Shown here: piece by piece, positions 9,596-18,888 of the stretch
Position numbering within the stretch: position 1 is the stretch's first letter
How the letters are laid out: every line of letters begins with the position of its first letter
Assembly: GCA_905372305.1 (NCBI GenBank)
Contig: CAJPOP010000003.1
Span: 1-64,000, forward strand
Source: Candidatus Saccharimonadota bacterium
GTDB taxonomy: Bacteria; Patescibacteriota; Saccharimonadia; Saccharimonadales; Saccharimonadaceae
DNA length: 64,000 nt
Reading direction: 5' to 3'
Position numbers and translations under genes: made by a program
Notes under the pieces: model-generated
Database searches by the model: none
Told to the model about the DNA's origin: nothing
What the model saw: the letters and a program-made list of their open reading frames with translations, nothing else

Positions 9596-10132
9596 CTAGA
9601 TTTTCTTCGCCCGCAAGTCGTTTAGTTTCTTGGCAATTGTCGCGTCCATTACTTGGGTCGGCGTGGTAATCTTCACCCCGCCGATCAACTCGGAACGGAT
9701 GATTTCGCGCAGGCGCACCTGAGCGATGCGGTTGCTCGGGACTTCCGTATCAGGAAGTTCGACATGCTGAGCAGCGCGGTCGCTGGCATCTGTTTCGGGT
9801 ACGCGGGCTTCGCTCCGGGCGTCCTTTCTGGACGCTCGGGCTGCAGAGCGACCCTCCACAGATGTCAGCGACTCCATGCCCGAGTCAGACGATAGTAGCT
9901 TTCTAATTGCACCCTTTGTCGCCTCGTCCAGCGCCCGCGCACTTTCCACCGTCGCCACAATCATCCCGCGCTCAGCCAATTCCACCTCAATATCCCGCGC
10001 CAACAATTCGACTTCTCTCTCATGCTTTTCATAAATCAAAAACCCGGCAATCTCTTCCAGCACCGCATCATTTCCCGCCAGAATCTGCTCGGCGGCATAC
10101 TTGGCCAACTTTCGCCTGGACACCAGCCGCAT
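9596..10132 (-). CDS. atpH: ATP synthase delta subunit, with in-frame insert
   Basis: 178 residues. It links F1 to the peripheral stalk. The N-terminal helical domain is recognisable from [13 protein letters not shown], and the C-terminal domain ends [20 protein letters not shown]. Sequence identity in this family is low, so the call rests on position (atpF-atpH-atpA) and the conserved GGV motif. About 35 residues between the two domains ([19 protein letters not shown] and beyond) come from palindromic insert C. The ATG follows the atpF stop with no gap. Confidence 0.88.
   Translation of the reverse strand: MRLVSRRKLAKYAAEQILAGNDAVLEEIAGFLIYEKHEREVELLARDIEVELAERGMIVATVESARALDEATKGAIRKLLSSDSGMESLTSVEGRSAARASRKDARSEARVPETDASDRAAQHVELPDTEVPSNRIAQVRLREIIRSELIGGVKITTPTQVMDATIAKKLNDLRAKKI
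9760..9876. repeat. In-frame palindromic insert C (family 1)
   Basis: Arms at 9779-9793 and 9858-9872 pair over 15 bp with one mismatch. An inner hairpin, CCGGGCGTCC - TTTCT - GGACGCTCGG, is centred near 9828. This inner part and the adjoining GGGCTGCA match insert A at 68-92. Relative to the host gene the orientation is opposite to A, yet the peptide is nearly the same (RASRKDAR versus RASKDAR), because the palindrome codes similarly on both strands. Confidence 0.88.
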
Positions 10133-10675
10133 TTATTCAGCCTCCTTCAGTGCCATTGAAATCAGCTTCGCATCCTTTTTAGAATCAATCTTCTCGCCCA
10201 AAACCTTGCCAGTCGCCTCGGCAACCAATTCCAGCGTCGAGTTATGCAATTCCTTCTTCGCATTTGCAACTTCCTGAGCGATTTTATCGTGCGCTTCTTT
10301 AATCAAAGCCTCGGACTTAACGGTCGCTTTTTTAGTAGCATCCTCGATAGCTTCGGCCGCTTCTTCACGAGCTGACGTCACAATCTTATTAGCCTCCGCT
10401 CGGGCTTTTCGCATCATCTCAGCAGTCATTTCTTCGGCTTTATCGGCATTTTCTTTAGCAGATTTCGCCGCCAAATCAGCCGCTCGCAAATCCTTCTCGC
10501 GCTTGATGAGCATCTCCATCATCGGCGGATAAACAAATTTACGCAGCACAAACAGCAAGATCAGAAATGCTACCGTCTGAAGAGCCAGCAATGTCCAATC
10601 AATTCCTAGCGAACCAAGCAAATCGGCTTTCTCCGAAGCGCCAGAATTGGCAAATTGTGTTAATATTTTCTCCAC
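10133..10675 (-). CDS. atpF: F0 ATP synthase b subunit
   Basis: 180 residues from a GTG start after GGGAG. One N-terminal membrane helix (WTLLALQTVAFLILLFVL) is followed by a long charged alpha-helix with Lys/Glu/Ala repeats, typical of the peripheral stalk. It lies directly before atpH. Confidence 0.93.
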   Translation of the reverse strand: MEKILTQFANSGASEKADLLGSLGIDWTLLALQTVAFLILLFVLRKFVYPPMMEMLIKREKDLRAADLAAKSAKENADKAEEMTAEMMRKARAEANKIVTSAREEAAEAIEDATKKATVKSEALIKEAHDKIAQEVANAKKELHNSTLELVAEATGKVLGEKIDSKKDAKLISMALKEAE

Positions 10676-10691
10676 AATTTACTCCCGAAAA

Positions 10692-10904
10692 CTACATAAC
10701 TTTGCCGACGATCGCCGCCACGAAACCGATAATCGCGATCGCGTCGATGAAGGAAATACCGAGGACCATCATGGTGCGCAAATCGTTGATTTTTTCTGGG
10801 TTGCGGCCAGCAGCGTTCATAGCAGCTGCACCGACGATTGCCGCACCAGTTGCTGCAAATGCCGCTGGGATTGCGTAGGTAAGTGTGAATGCTAATGCTT
10901 CCAT
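10692..10904 (-). CDS. atpE: F0 ATP synthase c subunit
   Basis: 70 residues, two membrane helices joined by the polar loop GRNPEKI. The ion-binding carboxylate is Asp54 in FIDAIAI. The Gln in helix 1 and the Glu-Ser/Thr pair seen in Na+-binding rings are absent, so proton coupling is expected. AAAGGAG lies before the ATG. High expression is expected because the ring holds many copies. Confidence 0.96.
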   Translation of the reverse strand: MEALAFTLTYAIPAAFAATGAAIVGAAAMNAAGRNPEKINDLRTMMVLGISFIDAIAIIGFVAAIVGKVM

Positions 10905-10939
10905 TGTTAATATTCTCCTTTAATTAATTGTTACCTAAT

Positions 10940-11776
10940 TTAATCACTTTCTGCCGCCGCTAATTTCTTAGTTTCGGTAGAGGAGTGAACATCATCAATT
11001 GGCTCGTGCGAATCATGGTGAGCCAGCCCCAGGGAAATAAACACTGTCGATAACATAAAGAAAATGTACGCCTGAATGCCGCCGATAAACAATTCAAAGA
11101 AATAAAACGGCTGCAGCGCCACTGGCGACATAAATTTCGTCATGTAAGCAATAACCGCCAGAAGAATTTCGCCGGCCAGCACATTGCCAAACAAGCGAAA
11201 ACTCAGACCTAGCATTCGCGAGAATTCCGCAACTAGCTCCAGAATACCGACAAACGCCATAATCGGATCGCGCAGCGGATTAACAAAATATCGGCCCATA
11301 TTTCCCTTAAAGCCCAGGTATTTAAAGGCGTAAACTTGCGCTGCCACAATTGTCACAATCGCCAGCCCAAACGTCATATTAAGATCCGCCACGCCGCCGC
11401 GGAACAGGGGAGTGTGATGCTCGCCAATGGTAATCGGACCAACAATCGGCAAAAGCCCCAGCCAATACTGTGCGATGATAAAGAAGAACAGCGTAATACA
11501 CAGCGGCGCTACTTTTCGCGCCCATTTTTCATCGGGAATAACTTGACCAACCGTGTCGTACAACCCGTCAAACGTCCACTGAACCAGCCTCGTCGCGAGG
11601 TTATGTTTCTTTTTACCTAAAACCGCTGCTCGCGTCCTAAACATCAGCCATACCAGCACGATCAAGCCCAGAATCCCCACCAAATGCGAATTGGTAATTG
11701 ATACGCCAGCCACATTAAAAACTTCATCAACCTTCACCGAAATATGCGGTCCAGCATTTGCCATGTAATTAATCAT
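10940..11776 (-). CDS. atpB: F0 ATP synthase a subunit
   Basis: 278 residues from the ATG preceded by AGGAG at 7-nt spacing. Upstream in-frame starts lack a ribosome site and would extend into atpZ. Multiple membrane helices. The essential arginine lies in LSFRLFGNVLAGE, and PLRDPIMAFVGILEL precedes it. It forms the proton half-channels against the c ring. The start overlaps the preceding small gene by 8 nt. Confidence 0.95.
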   Translation of the reverse strand: MINYMANAGPHISVKVDEVFNVAGVSITNSHLVGILGLIVLVWLMFRTRAAVLGKKKHNLATRLVQWTFDGLYDTVGQVIPDEKWARKVAPLCITLFFFIIAQYWLGLLPIVGPITIGEHHTPLFRGGVADLNMTFGLAIVTIVAAQVYAFKYLGFKGNMGRYFVNPLRDPIMAFVGILELVAEFSRMLGLSFRLFGNVLAGEILLAVIAYMTKFMSPVALQPFYFFELFIGGIQAYIFFMLSTVFISLGLAHHDSHEPIDDVHSSTETKKLAAAESD

Positions 11777-12032
11777 TCTTTGACTCCTGTCGTTTAATCT
11801 TGGCAACTTGCAGCCACACCAAGCTAAAAGACACAGCGAACCCCAGCGCAATCCCGGCGACCATCAGCCACGGTTTCGTCCCGTAGCAGCAGTCCGCCGC
11901 CAAACCCGCCAGCGTAAAGCCGATCGTCGGTACAAACATTCGCCACATCGTCCCGCCAATAGTTTTCATCATCAATACAGATGTATCTGCCTCGCTTTTT
12001 TTGCCAGTCTTAACATGAGTCTTTTTTGCCAT
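11769..12032 (-). CDS. AtpZ/AtpI-like membrane protein
   Basis: 87 residues with two hydrophobic helices: FVPTIGFTLAGLAAD and WLMVAGIALGFAVSFSLVW. First gene of the atp operon, overlapping atpB. AtpI/AtpZ proteins help c-ring assembly or divalent-ion supply; here the call rests on position and topology. TATATT lies 8 nt before the ATG, so the operon probably begins as a leaderless transcript. The divergent small gene at 12072 starts 40 bp away. Confidence 0.75.
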   Translation of the reverse strand: MAKKTHVKTGKKSEADTSVLMMKTIGGTMWRMFVPTIGFTLAGLAADCCYGTKPWLMVAGIALGFAVSFSLVWLQVAKIKRQESKND

Positions 12033-12071
12033 TACTTATTAATATATCAATCTGCTATACTGTTTGGCAAG

Positions 12072-12320
12072 ATGCCGCGCCGAAATTATCCAAAAAACCG
12101 CCAAAAAACGCCGCCTGGGCCGATAAAATCTCCAAGCGTCGCCATCAATTCCGCATGCCGGCAAAAATGCCGCTTTACCTCTGAAAAACAAGCCAAATCT
12201 GCCGCCGAAACCCAAGAACTGCTCAGCCCAAGAACACACCTGCAAACATACCAATGCGAGTGGTGCAGGGGATGGCATTTAACTTCTAGAATGTCACATA
12301 GTCGCGAGTTGGAACATTAG
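12072..12320 (+). CDS. Small Cys/His protein (WCRGWH motif)
   Basis: 82 residues, basic. A C-terminal YQCEWCRGWHLTS motif resembles short conserved actinobacterial and CPR proteins that end in CPxCGGWHL, probably a zinc-binding knuckle with two earlier cysteines (CRQKC). Its start is chosen because TATACT lies 10 nt upstream. A longer in-frame ORF extends upstream into atpZ antisense but has no supporting features. It converges with, and overlaps by ~35 bp, the lectin gene. Function unknown. Confidence 0.6.
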   Translation: MPRRNYPKNRQKTPPGPIKSPSVAINSACRQKCRFTSEKQAKSAAETQELLSPRTHLQTYQCEWCRGWHLTSRMSHSRELEH

Positions 12321-14493
12321 TAAATTGTCCAAGAACAGGGTTAGAATGACTTATTGTATCTCCAGTGCCTAGTTGTCCGAAATTATTTGCGCCGACAGTC
12401 CATACTTTATTGTTTTTCGTGAAGATAACTGTCGTCTCACCTCCGCCTTGTATGCTTTTTGCCCTAGGACTTGTAGGCGTTTTACCAAATATGTTCATCT
12501 CTGTAGCATGATTTCTTTGTATATTAGTACCGTCACCAAGCTGCCCACGAGTATTGGTTCCTGCACCATATACCTTACCATTATCACCAACAACAAATAA
12601 ATTATTTACTTCTAGTGATTGCGCCGTCGCCCATATGTCGATAGCCTTAACTCCAGCTGGTAAGGCAAATCGCACAGGAGATGAGTTGTGAGCTTTATTT
12701 CCATTGGAGGAATTACCAAAAACACCATTAGTATTATCGCCTATACTATATACCTCTCCATTAGAGTTTCTGAAACTTGCAAACAACTGATCTGATGAAG
12801 CTTGCACAACAAACCCCGGAATATCCATCTCAACAACCCTATGGCTCATAATTCTTATACGCTGGCGACCAGCCCCAGCACCGCAAGTCTCAAGTCTTAG
12901 TAAATTACCATTATAATTACTAATACACTTACCTGTACCGCTAAGCTCGATCATAAGTCCGCCGTGAGAATGACTGTCTGTATACACTGCCTTAAATCTT
13001 TGCGCTGGAGTCCCATTACAATTAATCAATCTAAGAGAAGTCTTGTCGTATCCGGTATTGTCAACGCATTTTCCATTAATTTTTATAGCACCGCCATCAA
13101 CAAATTCAAGAGACTGATCGGCAGACGCATCGCAAATAGTCATACGCAATGACGTAGAAGAAAAACCACCCATGCATCTTCTACCTATATGATAGAATCT
13201 AAACTCTACATTTTTCTTACCTGTCTCTCCGCGATTAGCAAATCCAACTGCATATACTTTACCATTATCTGCTACGACATACAGAGTATCCCCATTAAAT
13301 ACTATCTGTACAGCCTTCGGCTTGCCAGGTTTTCCAAAGTCTCCAATTCTTACAGGAGTAGATATCGCATCAAAGTTTATACTTCCAAGCTGAAAATAAG
13401 TACTACCCCCCCAGCCATAAACCGCCCCTCCTTTCATTAAAACATAAGCGCTATAGCTATCGTGAACAATTTGAGAAGTAGGAATTGTATTAGGGTCAGC
13501 CGTGTTGGGTGTAGGCAGAGCAACTCTCTTAGGCACATTCCTATGCGTACAACTAGTCGCAACGCTATAATCTCCAGTACCCAATAACCCCTTATCACAC
13601 ATACCAGCAGCATATATGTTATTATCATCTCCAAGTACAAAAGCAGCGCGACCTACGTTAGCAGAGACAGCTTTAACAGATGGGGGCAGTTTAAATTTTC
13701 CTGGCGTAGAAACATTGACAGGAGTTGGTCCTTGTCCTAAAGTACCATAGCCGTTCCACCCAGCGCCCCACATACCCCCTTCTTCATCCTTCACCATAAT
13801 ATTCCATCCAATTGACAAGAAGTTGGCATAAGCCGCAACAGCTTTCTTAGGCATATTATATTGAACAGGGCTAGTCTGAGCCATTGATGTTGTTCCAGCC
13901 CCAAGCTGTCCATATTCATTGTGCCCGACAGTTCTAACTTTACCAACAGAGTCGATAGTCGCAAAAAATACTTTATCAGGTGCACTAGTAACACCCTCAT
14001 AACCGAACGCTATCATATTTGTAATAGATTGAGCGCCAGTCCTTGTCGAAGAAGCGTTCGAATACGTTTTCCATACACCGCCAGAAGGCCGCAATACTTC
14101 AGTATACCCAACTGAATCTATTTGCTGATTTTCAGCGCCGCCAGAATTCAAAGACTGAACAACAAATCTCATCTGAATATTACCTCGTTTCATATAGTGC
14201 GTACTCTGTCCCGAAATAGTATTACCCGAGCAATTCGTCTCCGGTCTTAGAGTTTTTCCCGTCCAAGCTGCACTCATGCCGTTACTACGCAAACATTCAA
14301 TAGCATATCTTGCGCCGCTTTCCGCCGCCTCGCGCGCCAGTTGATAATAATATTGTTCTTTTAAGGCGTTATTGGCAGCGGTAGATAACTGCAGCGCCAT
14401 ACCCAAAAGACCAAGCATAATAACCGATGACAGCAAAACCGTAGGAAGAGTAAAGGCTTTTTGCTGCATGCGTTTCACTCTCGTCATAATCAT
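12286..14493 (-). CDS. Pilin-leader RCC1 propeller / ricin-B lectin surface protein
   Basis: About 735 residues. The N-terminus (MQQKAFTLPTVLLSSVIML) is a type IV prepilin-like leader and helix, with position-5 Glu missing as in minor pilins of the PilX type. Eight RCC1-like blades follow, with repeats such as VRTVGHNEYGQLGAG, YGAGTNTRGQLGDG and WTVGANNFGQLGTG. Between blades 5 and 6 (residues ~440-555) lies a ricin B-type trefoil with QSLEFV, QRFKAV and QRIRIM. It is probably a pilus-tip or surface adhesin that binds host glycans. A G7 tract in the codons of YGWGGSTY (C7 at 13406-13412) could slip. The gene is visibly more A+T-rich than its neighbours. Start uncertain between 14486 and 14511. 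Confidence 0.8.
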   Translation of the reverse strand: MIMTRVKRMQQKAFTLPTVLLSSVIMLGLLGMALQLSTAANNALKEQYYYQLAREAAESGARYAIECLRSNGMSAAWTGKTLRPETNCSGNTISGQSTHYMKRGNIQMRFVVQSLNSGGAENQQIDSVGYTEVLRPSGGVWKTYSNASSTRTGAQSITNMIAFGYEGVTSAPDKVFFATIDSVGKVRTVGHNEYGQLGAGTTSMAQTSPVQYNMPKKAVAAYANFLSIGWNIMVKDEEGGMWGAGWNGYGTLGQGPTPVNVSTPGKFKLPPSVKAVSANVGRAAFVLGDDNNIYAAGMCDKGLLGTGDYSVATSCTHRNVPKRVALPTPNTADPNTIPTSQIVHDSYSAYVLMKGGAVYGWGGSTYFQLGSINFDAISTPVRIGDFGKPGKPKAVQIVFNGDTLYVVADNGKVYAVGFANRGETGKKNVEFRFYHIGRRCMGGFSSTSLRMTICDASADQSLEFVDGGAIKINGKCVDNTGYDKTSLRLINCNGTPAQRFKAVYTDSHSHGGLMIELSGTGKCISNYNGNLLRLETCGAGAGRQRIRIMSHRVVEMDIPGFVVQASSDQLFASFRNSNGEVYSIGDNTNGVFGNSSNGNKAHNSSPVRFALPAGVKAIDIWATAQSLEVNNLFVVGDNGKVYGAGTNTRGQLGDGTNIQRNHATEMNIFGKTPTSPRAKSIQGGGETTVIFTKNNKVWTVGANNFGQLGTGDTISHSNPVLGQFTNVPTRDYVTF

Positions 14494-14569
14494 GATAATT
14501 TCATTGTACATTAACCGCCAACCATAAACAATATGCTATACTTAGATAAAATATCTAAGGAGGGAATTT

Positions 14570-14911
14570 ATGAGCGACGATAAAACAACAGCGACAAACA
14601 ACCAGACAGACAATCAAACAAACAGCCAGGACAATGCGGCAGCAAGCGACCAAAGCGCTAAGGTCATCGTCTATAGCACCAGCTGGTGCGCATTCTGCCA
14701 TACGGAGATGGAATGGCTGAAAAAACTCGGCATTGATTTTGTCGCCAAGGACATCGAGGCTGATCCAAGCGCCAAGGAAGAATTGCTCAGTAAAAACGGC
14801 GGCAATTTCCAGGGCGTGCCAGTAACCGATGTTTGCGGCGAGATCATCCTGGGATTTGACCGGCCGAAGCTTCAGGATGCGCTCCGGAAAAACGGTTTGA
14901 TCGCCGAATAA
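14570..14911 (+). CDS. Glutaredoxin-like protein
   Basis: 113 residues. A Thr/Asn/Gln-rich N-terminal tail (~28 aa) precedes a thioredoxin-fold domain with VIVYSTSWCAFCHTEMEWL (CxxC active site) and the cis-Pro element GVPVTD. It reduces disulfides or glutathionylated proteins; the partner reductant is unknown. GGAGG precedes the ATG, and TATACT is ~30 nt upstream. The low-complexity N-terminus is unusual for glutaredoxins. Confidence 0.85.
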   Translation: MSDDKTTATNNQTDNQTNSQDNAAASDQSAKVIVYSTSWCAFCHTEMEWLKKLGIDFVAKDIEADPSAKEELLSKNGGNFQGVPVTDVCGEIILGFDRPKLQDALRKNGLIAE

Positions 14912-14929
14912 TTTTTGAGGCTTAAGATG

Positions 14930-14958
14930 CCGCGAGGTTTTTATTCTCGCGGTATTTT
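14930..14958 (+). terminator. Terminator after glutaredoxin gene
   Basis: CCGCGAG - 9 nt - CTCGCGG followed by TATTTT. Confidence 0.7.
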
Positions 14959-14977
14959 AACTGACTTATTCAATCAC

Positions 14978-16840
14978 TCAAGCCGCACCGATTTGCACCA
15001 CCTCGCCGCCGATTTCTTGGCGGAAATAATTATCGTGACTGACGTACAGGATGGCGCCAGAATATTTCGCCAGTGCCGTCTCTAATTCCTCAATGCTCGG
15101 TAGGTCAAGGTGGTTGGTTGGCTCGTCCAAGATCAATAGTTGCGGGTCATTTGCCAGCATAGCGATGATCTGAAAGCGCGCCTTCTGACCGCCCGACAGG
15201 CGCGCCAGCGGCGTCATCCGATCGGCTTCAGTGAACAAATAGTCAGCCAGTAGTTGGCGAATTTTTGTCTCAGAGATCGGCAGGCCGCGGCTGAGGTATA
15301 ATTTCTCGATCGCCGCCTCCAACGGATCCGCCAAATATCGCTCATCGATCTCTTGCTCATACACACCCACCCGCACCTGCGGATCGAGGAAGAGATTGCC
15401 GGAGTAGAGGATAGGGGTGACGGCTGCGCCACGCTCCTGCGCAGAAGGTGCCGCAGTCAGCGCGTTGGGTGCGAGTGGCGTCTCAGATTTCTTCTGAGTG
15501 TATTCAAGCTGGCTCGTCAAACTCTTTTTCTGAAGGCTTTGCCTTTCCGGCAAAGGCGCGCCAAGAGCGCCAGCTGAATCAGTTAGCGGCGCGCCGGCCT
15601 GAAGAGAAAGATGTTTGCGAGACGGGCGAGCCATACCACCGCTTGCCAACAACATCCGAATCAGCGTCGTCTTACCAGCGCCATTGCGCCCGCGCAGCTC
15701 CACCGCCTCGCTCTCACGCAGATCAATATTCACACCCTCAAACAATATCCGCTCACCAACGCCAACTGCCACATCCTCAACCCGCACCAACACATGCTGG
15801 CTGCGACTGGCCGCATCCTTCATCGATAGCCGAATATTGCGCGCCTTGAACTTGCCGTAGCGCTCAGCCGACTTATAGTCAAGCTGCCCAGCCGACTCCT
15901 TGTCGATCCAAAACGTCGGCTTGTCCATCTCTGATAATTCCGCCAGCTCGGCCCGCGCTTCATTCTCCAGCCGCTTGAACTTTTGGATGGTACCGGGGTT
16001 GCGCGACCTTTCCTTCAGCCGCTGATAATCCAGCACCTTTTGTTTGATGTTGGTCATCCGCTTTTCAATGTGCTCAAAATTATTCATGCCCGCCGCCGTC
16101 GCCTGAGCATTCTGTTTGAGGTAAGCGTCATAATTACCGCGGTAGCTGACCGCTCGGCCGTCTTTAAGCTCCATAATTCGATCCACCCGGCCCAGTACAT
16201 CGCGGTCATGGGTGATGATCAGCATGGCCTGGCGCGGCTGCGAGCTCATCCAGTCGATGAACTGCTGCTTGGCCGCATAATCCATATGGTTGGTCGGCTC
16301 ATCAATCAGCGCCAAATGCGCCTCCGAATGCATAATTTTAACAATCTCCACCAGCCGTTTCTGACCGCCCGACAGGGAACCAAGCGGCCGCTCGCCGCAC
16401 CCGCTCAGCTGAAAATTATCAAGCTCTCGGGCAATCTTCTCCTCAATCTGATAAAACCCTTTCTGGTCAAATCGCTCCAGCGCCTGGGTATACTCCTCGA
16501 TTTTGCGCATATTATCGCCCATAGTCTCGGGGTACTCATCAATGATTTTCTTTAAGGCCGCATATTCCGGTAGCCCCGCCAAAATGTAGCTCAGCACCGT
16601 CTGATCGCCCAAACCATGATGCTCCTGCGCCGTACTAGCCACGGTGATGCCGCGGCGAAAAATCACCTCACCGGTATAGTCGGTGTCCGTGCCCGCCAAG
16701 ATGCCAAACAGCGTCGACTTACCAACGCCATTGCGGCCGACCACGCCGACCTTTTCGCCATCATCCACGCTAAACTTGACGTCGCGCATCAACGTCTTGT
16801 CGCCAAAACTCTTCTCGGTGATGTGAATGTCGGCTATCAT
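14978..16840 (-). CDS. ABC-F ATPase, with in-frame inserts
   Basis: 620 residues versus ~520-540 for typical ABC-F proteins. There are two ATPase domains. Domain 1: Walker A GRNGVGKST, signature LSGGQKRLVEI, Walker B LALIDEPTNHMD. Domain 2: Walker A GRNGAGKTT, signature LSGGQKARFQI, Walker B LLILDEPTNHLDL. The family binds the ribosomal E site and acts in translation or antibiotic protection. The extra ~85 residues sit in the loop after the second Walker A and derive from insert D and adjacent palindromes. TATAAT lies 8 nt before the ATG. Confidence 0.92.
   Translation of the reverse strand: MIADIHITEKSFGDKTLMRDVKFSVDDGEKVGVVGRNGVGKSTLFGILAGTDTDYTGEVIFRRGITVASTAQEHHGLGDQTVLSYILAGLPEYAALKKIIDEYPETMGDNMRKIEEYTQALERFDQKGFYQIEEKIARELDNFQLSGCGERPLGSLSGGQKRLVEIVKIMHSEAHLALIDEPTNHMDYAAKQQFIDWMSSQPRQAMLIITHDRDVLGRVDRIMELKDGRAVSYRGNYDAYLKQNAQATAAGMNNFEHIEKRMTNIKQKVLDYQRLKERSRNPGTIQKFKRLENEARAELAELSEMDKPTFWIDKESAGQLDYKSAERYGKFKARNIRLSMKDAASRSQHVLVRVEDVAVGVGERILFEGVNIDLRESEAVELRGRNGAGKTTLIRMLLASGGMARPSRKHLSLQAGAPLTDSAGALGAPLPERQSLQKKSLTSQLEYTQKKSETPLAPNALTAAPSAQERGAAVTPILYSGNLFLDPQVRVGVYEQEIDERYLADPLEAAIEKLYLSRGLPISETKIRQLLADYLFTEADRMTPLARLSGGQKARFQIIAMLANDPQLLILDEPTNHLDLPSIEELETALAKYSGAILYVSHDNYFRQEIGGEVVQIGAA
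15424..15610. repeat. In-frame palindromic insert D (family 2, compound)
   Basis: On the minus strand the piece starting TCTGAGACGCC is identical for 27 nt to insert B in dus (SETPLAPNA). It then jumps to the right end GCAGGAGCGTGGC shared with der, so the middle has been deleted. Upstream in the gene are more palindromes: CTCAGA/TCTGAG, GCCTTT-CCGGC-AAAGGC, and two GGCGCGCC copies ~33 bp apart. The whole stretch stays open in frame. Confidence 0.82.
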
Positions 16841-16906
16841 ACTGGGCTATTATAGCGTCATCTATTTATAATTGACAATTCTGGCCGCTACCGCTATCAT
16901 CTCAGC

Positions 16907-17653
16907 ATGGCATATTATCATGAACCGTCTGACAAACCAGTCTATCGGCCGACGTTTTATCGTCCTGTCGAAAATTCTGAGAAAATATACGAAGTCTTAG
17001 CGAACGGCATTAGCGATGAACTGCCAGATATCATATCAATAATCGACCCTGGAAATATGCAAGCAGTAGTCAAATCGAAATACGACTGTCCAGCTTTCAA
17101 AAAACCAACAATTGGCACAATAATTCCAGGACCAAAATCGCTTAAATCCGTTAAACAAGAATTACGACTTCCTGTAACTGGCTTGCACACCCTAGGAATA
17201 ACCGCCACGAAACAGCTTGTCTGCCTAACTTTCACCGACCCAAAAGAAGTTTTGCCTCGCGAACAGCAGACAATAACCAGACGAATGCAAGATTACATTC
17301 GAAGAACAAGTTATAAATATTGGAGTCATGTTGTATCGTCCAATACCGAGCCTCATATTCCCATAGCTATCGCTGGCGGCGGGCTGCCAGAAAGCAGCCT
17401 AGATGGGTACGCGGCGGAGAGATTAGCTGGCAAAGATTTGTTTGTAGTACTCGGAAGACTAGCTGTATCGCCAGACGTGCGCGCTAAAAGCAGCAAGAAA
17501 AGTCATAGGTCTCCCAAAGCGATAATAACGCCAGAAAACACCGATTCTATATCAGCCAAACAGACACCATCAGGAATTACCGTAGTCCACAGATTACCAC
17601 CAAACCGCGAAAGTATACCAGCAGGCCTCTTGCAAACAATTAGACATAAATAA
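16907..17653 (+). CDS. Hypothetical protein
   Basis: 248 residues, soluble, no signal peptide or membrane segment. A central part with LGITATKQLVCLTF and IPIAIAGGGLPESSLDGYAAERL looks folded. The C-terminal ~60 residues are basic and Ser/Lys-rich and may be disordered. I do not recognise the family. It is divergent from the ABC-F gene with 66 bp between starts. No Shine-Dalgarno is evident. Confidence 0.6.
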   Translation: MAYYHEPSDKPVYRPTFYRPVENSEKIYEVLANGISDELPDIISIIDPGNMQAVVKSKYDCPAFKKPTIGTIIPGPKSLKSVKQELRLPVTGLHTLGITATKQLVCLTFTDPKEVLPREQQTITRRMQDYIRRTSYKYWSHVVSSNTEPHIPIAIAGGGLPESSLDGYAAERLAGKDLFVVLGRLAVSPDVRAKSSKKSHRSPKAIITPENTDSISAKQTPSGITVVHRLPPNRESIPAGLLQTIRHK

Positions 17654-17753
17654 GAGTTCACTGTAAAGTGTAAGAATATAATCGTCGCATCATGATGCAT
17701 GTCTAAGCGCTGCAAAGTTTGAATTAATAGCATTTTCGTGATATAATATAAAG

Positions 17754-18344
17754 ATGGATAAAGACCCAGACTCTGGCAACAGTACGACAGCTGAGATTGT
17801 CAATCTATCAAACTACCAGCCAAAGATAGATCCCGAACATCTTGGCGCAGAAGTCGTAAAAATTGCGGATTCTCAACAACGCCCAGCACATCCTACGCCT
17901 GAACAAACAGTCGCTAATCCAGAAAAATTAGCTGCCGTGTACGATCTACGCGCTAGACGCTTGAAAGAGAATAGAATACAAGAACAGCTTAATGACATAA
18001 TTAGCGAAATAAAATCGCTGCCAGAACAACAAGACAACGCTAACGCGCTTTTAGAGCAGATCAACAAGTCAATCGACGACATTATTGAAGATCTTGACGA
18101 CCGGCAGAAACTAAGACTCTCAGCTCAGCTGGCGTTCGGTTTAAGCGGATGTGATGAGGAGGTTTTCCGTACAATGGTTAACTATCCGAACTTATTACAT
18201 ATAATTGCCATTGCTACAAAAATTCCAAAAGACGACCATCACCCAGTACATCGAATTCCTAGAATTAAAGCCACAGGCGTACTGAGCAGAGTGCCAGGCG
18301 AATACGACTTGGAAAATGGCGAATACACGCCCCCAAAGCAATAA
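17754..18344 (+). CDS. Hypothetical helical protein
   Basis: 196 residues, leaderless start 6 nt after TATAAT. The middle (KENRIQEQLNDIISEIKSL to ALLEQINKSIDDIIEDL) is a strongly predicted coiled coil. The ends are polar and probably disordered. No recognised domain. It is followed 18 bp later by smpB, which has its own TATAAT, so they need not form an operon. Confidence 0.6.
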   Translation: MDKDPDSGNSTTAEIVNLSNYQPKIDPEHLGAEVVKIADSQQRPAHPTPEQTVANPEKLAAVYDLRARRLKENRIQEQLNDIISEIKSLPEQQDNANALLEQINKSIDDIIEDLDDRQKLRLSAQLAFGLSGCDEEVFRTMVNYPNLLHIIAIATKIPKDDHHPVHRIPRIKATGVLSRVPGEYDLENGEYTPPKQ

Positions 18345-18362
18345 CCTGCTATAATAAAAACC

Positions 18363-18839
18363 ATGCCAAAGTCAAAAAACAAAAAGCTGGTCGCGCAGTC
18401 CGTCGTTAATCGTCGGGCCAGGTTTGATTATGAGCTGGGCGAGGAAATAATTGCCGGGCTGGTTTTGACAGGAATGGAAGTACGCGCCGCCAGGGAAGGG
18501 CACGTTCAATTGAAGGGTGCTTTCGTAAGTTTGAAAAATGGCGAATTATGGCTGAACAATGCCAGTTTTTCGCTGCGGCTGAACGAGCGCGGACAAGCAA
18601 ACACCCGCAGTGTAGACACTTCGGCGCGGAAATTATTAGTCAGCAAACGGCAATTAGCACACTTTACCGAGGCAAAAAAGCAAGGTATGACCATCGTACC
18701 GACGAAATTATTGACTGGCGGCAAATTTATCAAAATCATCATCGCCCTTGGCAAGGGCAAAAAGAAATACGACAAGCGCGAGACCATCAAACGCCGCGAC
18801 CAAGACAGAGAAACCAGGCGGCTCATCGCCAACCGATAA
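18363..18839 (+). CDS. smpB: tmRNA-binding protein SmpB
   Basis: 158 residues, the usual length. Conserved ARFDYELGEEIIAGLVLTGMEV, LWLNNASF and the basic C-terminal tail KKKYDKRETIKRRDQDRETRR that enters the decoding centre. It rescues stalled ribosomes together with tmRNA. Start 7 nt after TATAAT. The tmRNA gene itself was not confidently located in the window. Confidence 0.95.
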   Translation: MPKSKNKKLVAQSVVNRRARFDYELGEEIIAGLVLTGMEVRAAREGHVQLKGAFVSLKNGELWLNNASFSLRLNERGQANTRSVDTSARKLLVSKRQLAHFTEAKKQGMTIVPTKLLTGGKFIKIIIALGKGKKKYDKRETIKRRDQDRETRRLIANR

Positions 18840-18888
18840 ATTTATCAGAGAATTCCGGCAATTTCTGAGATAGACAATTATCTTCAGC

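Noticed and set aside
10692..10904. Sodium-translocating ATP synthase
   Set aside because: The c subunit has Asp54 and lacks the Gln and Glu-Ser/Thr residues of Na+-binding rings, so proton coupling is more likely.
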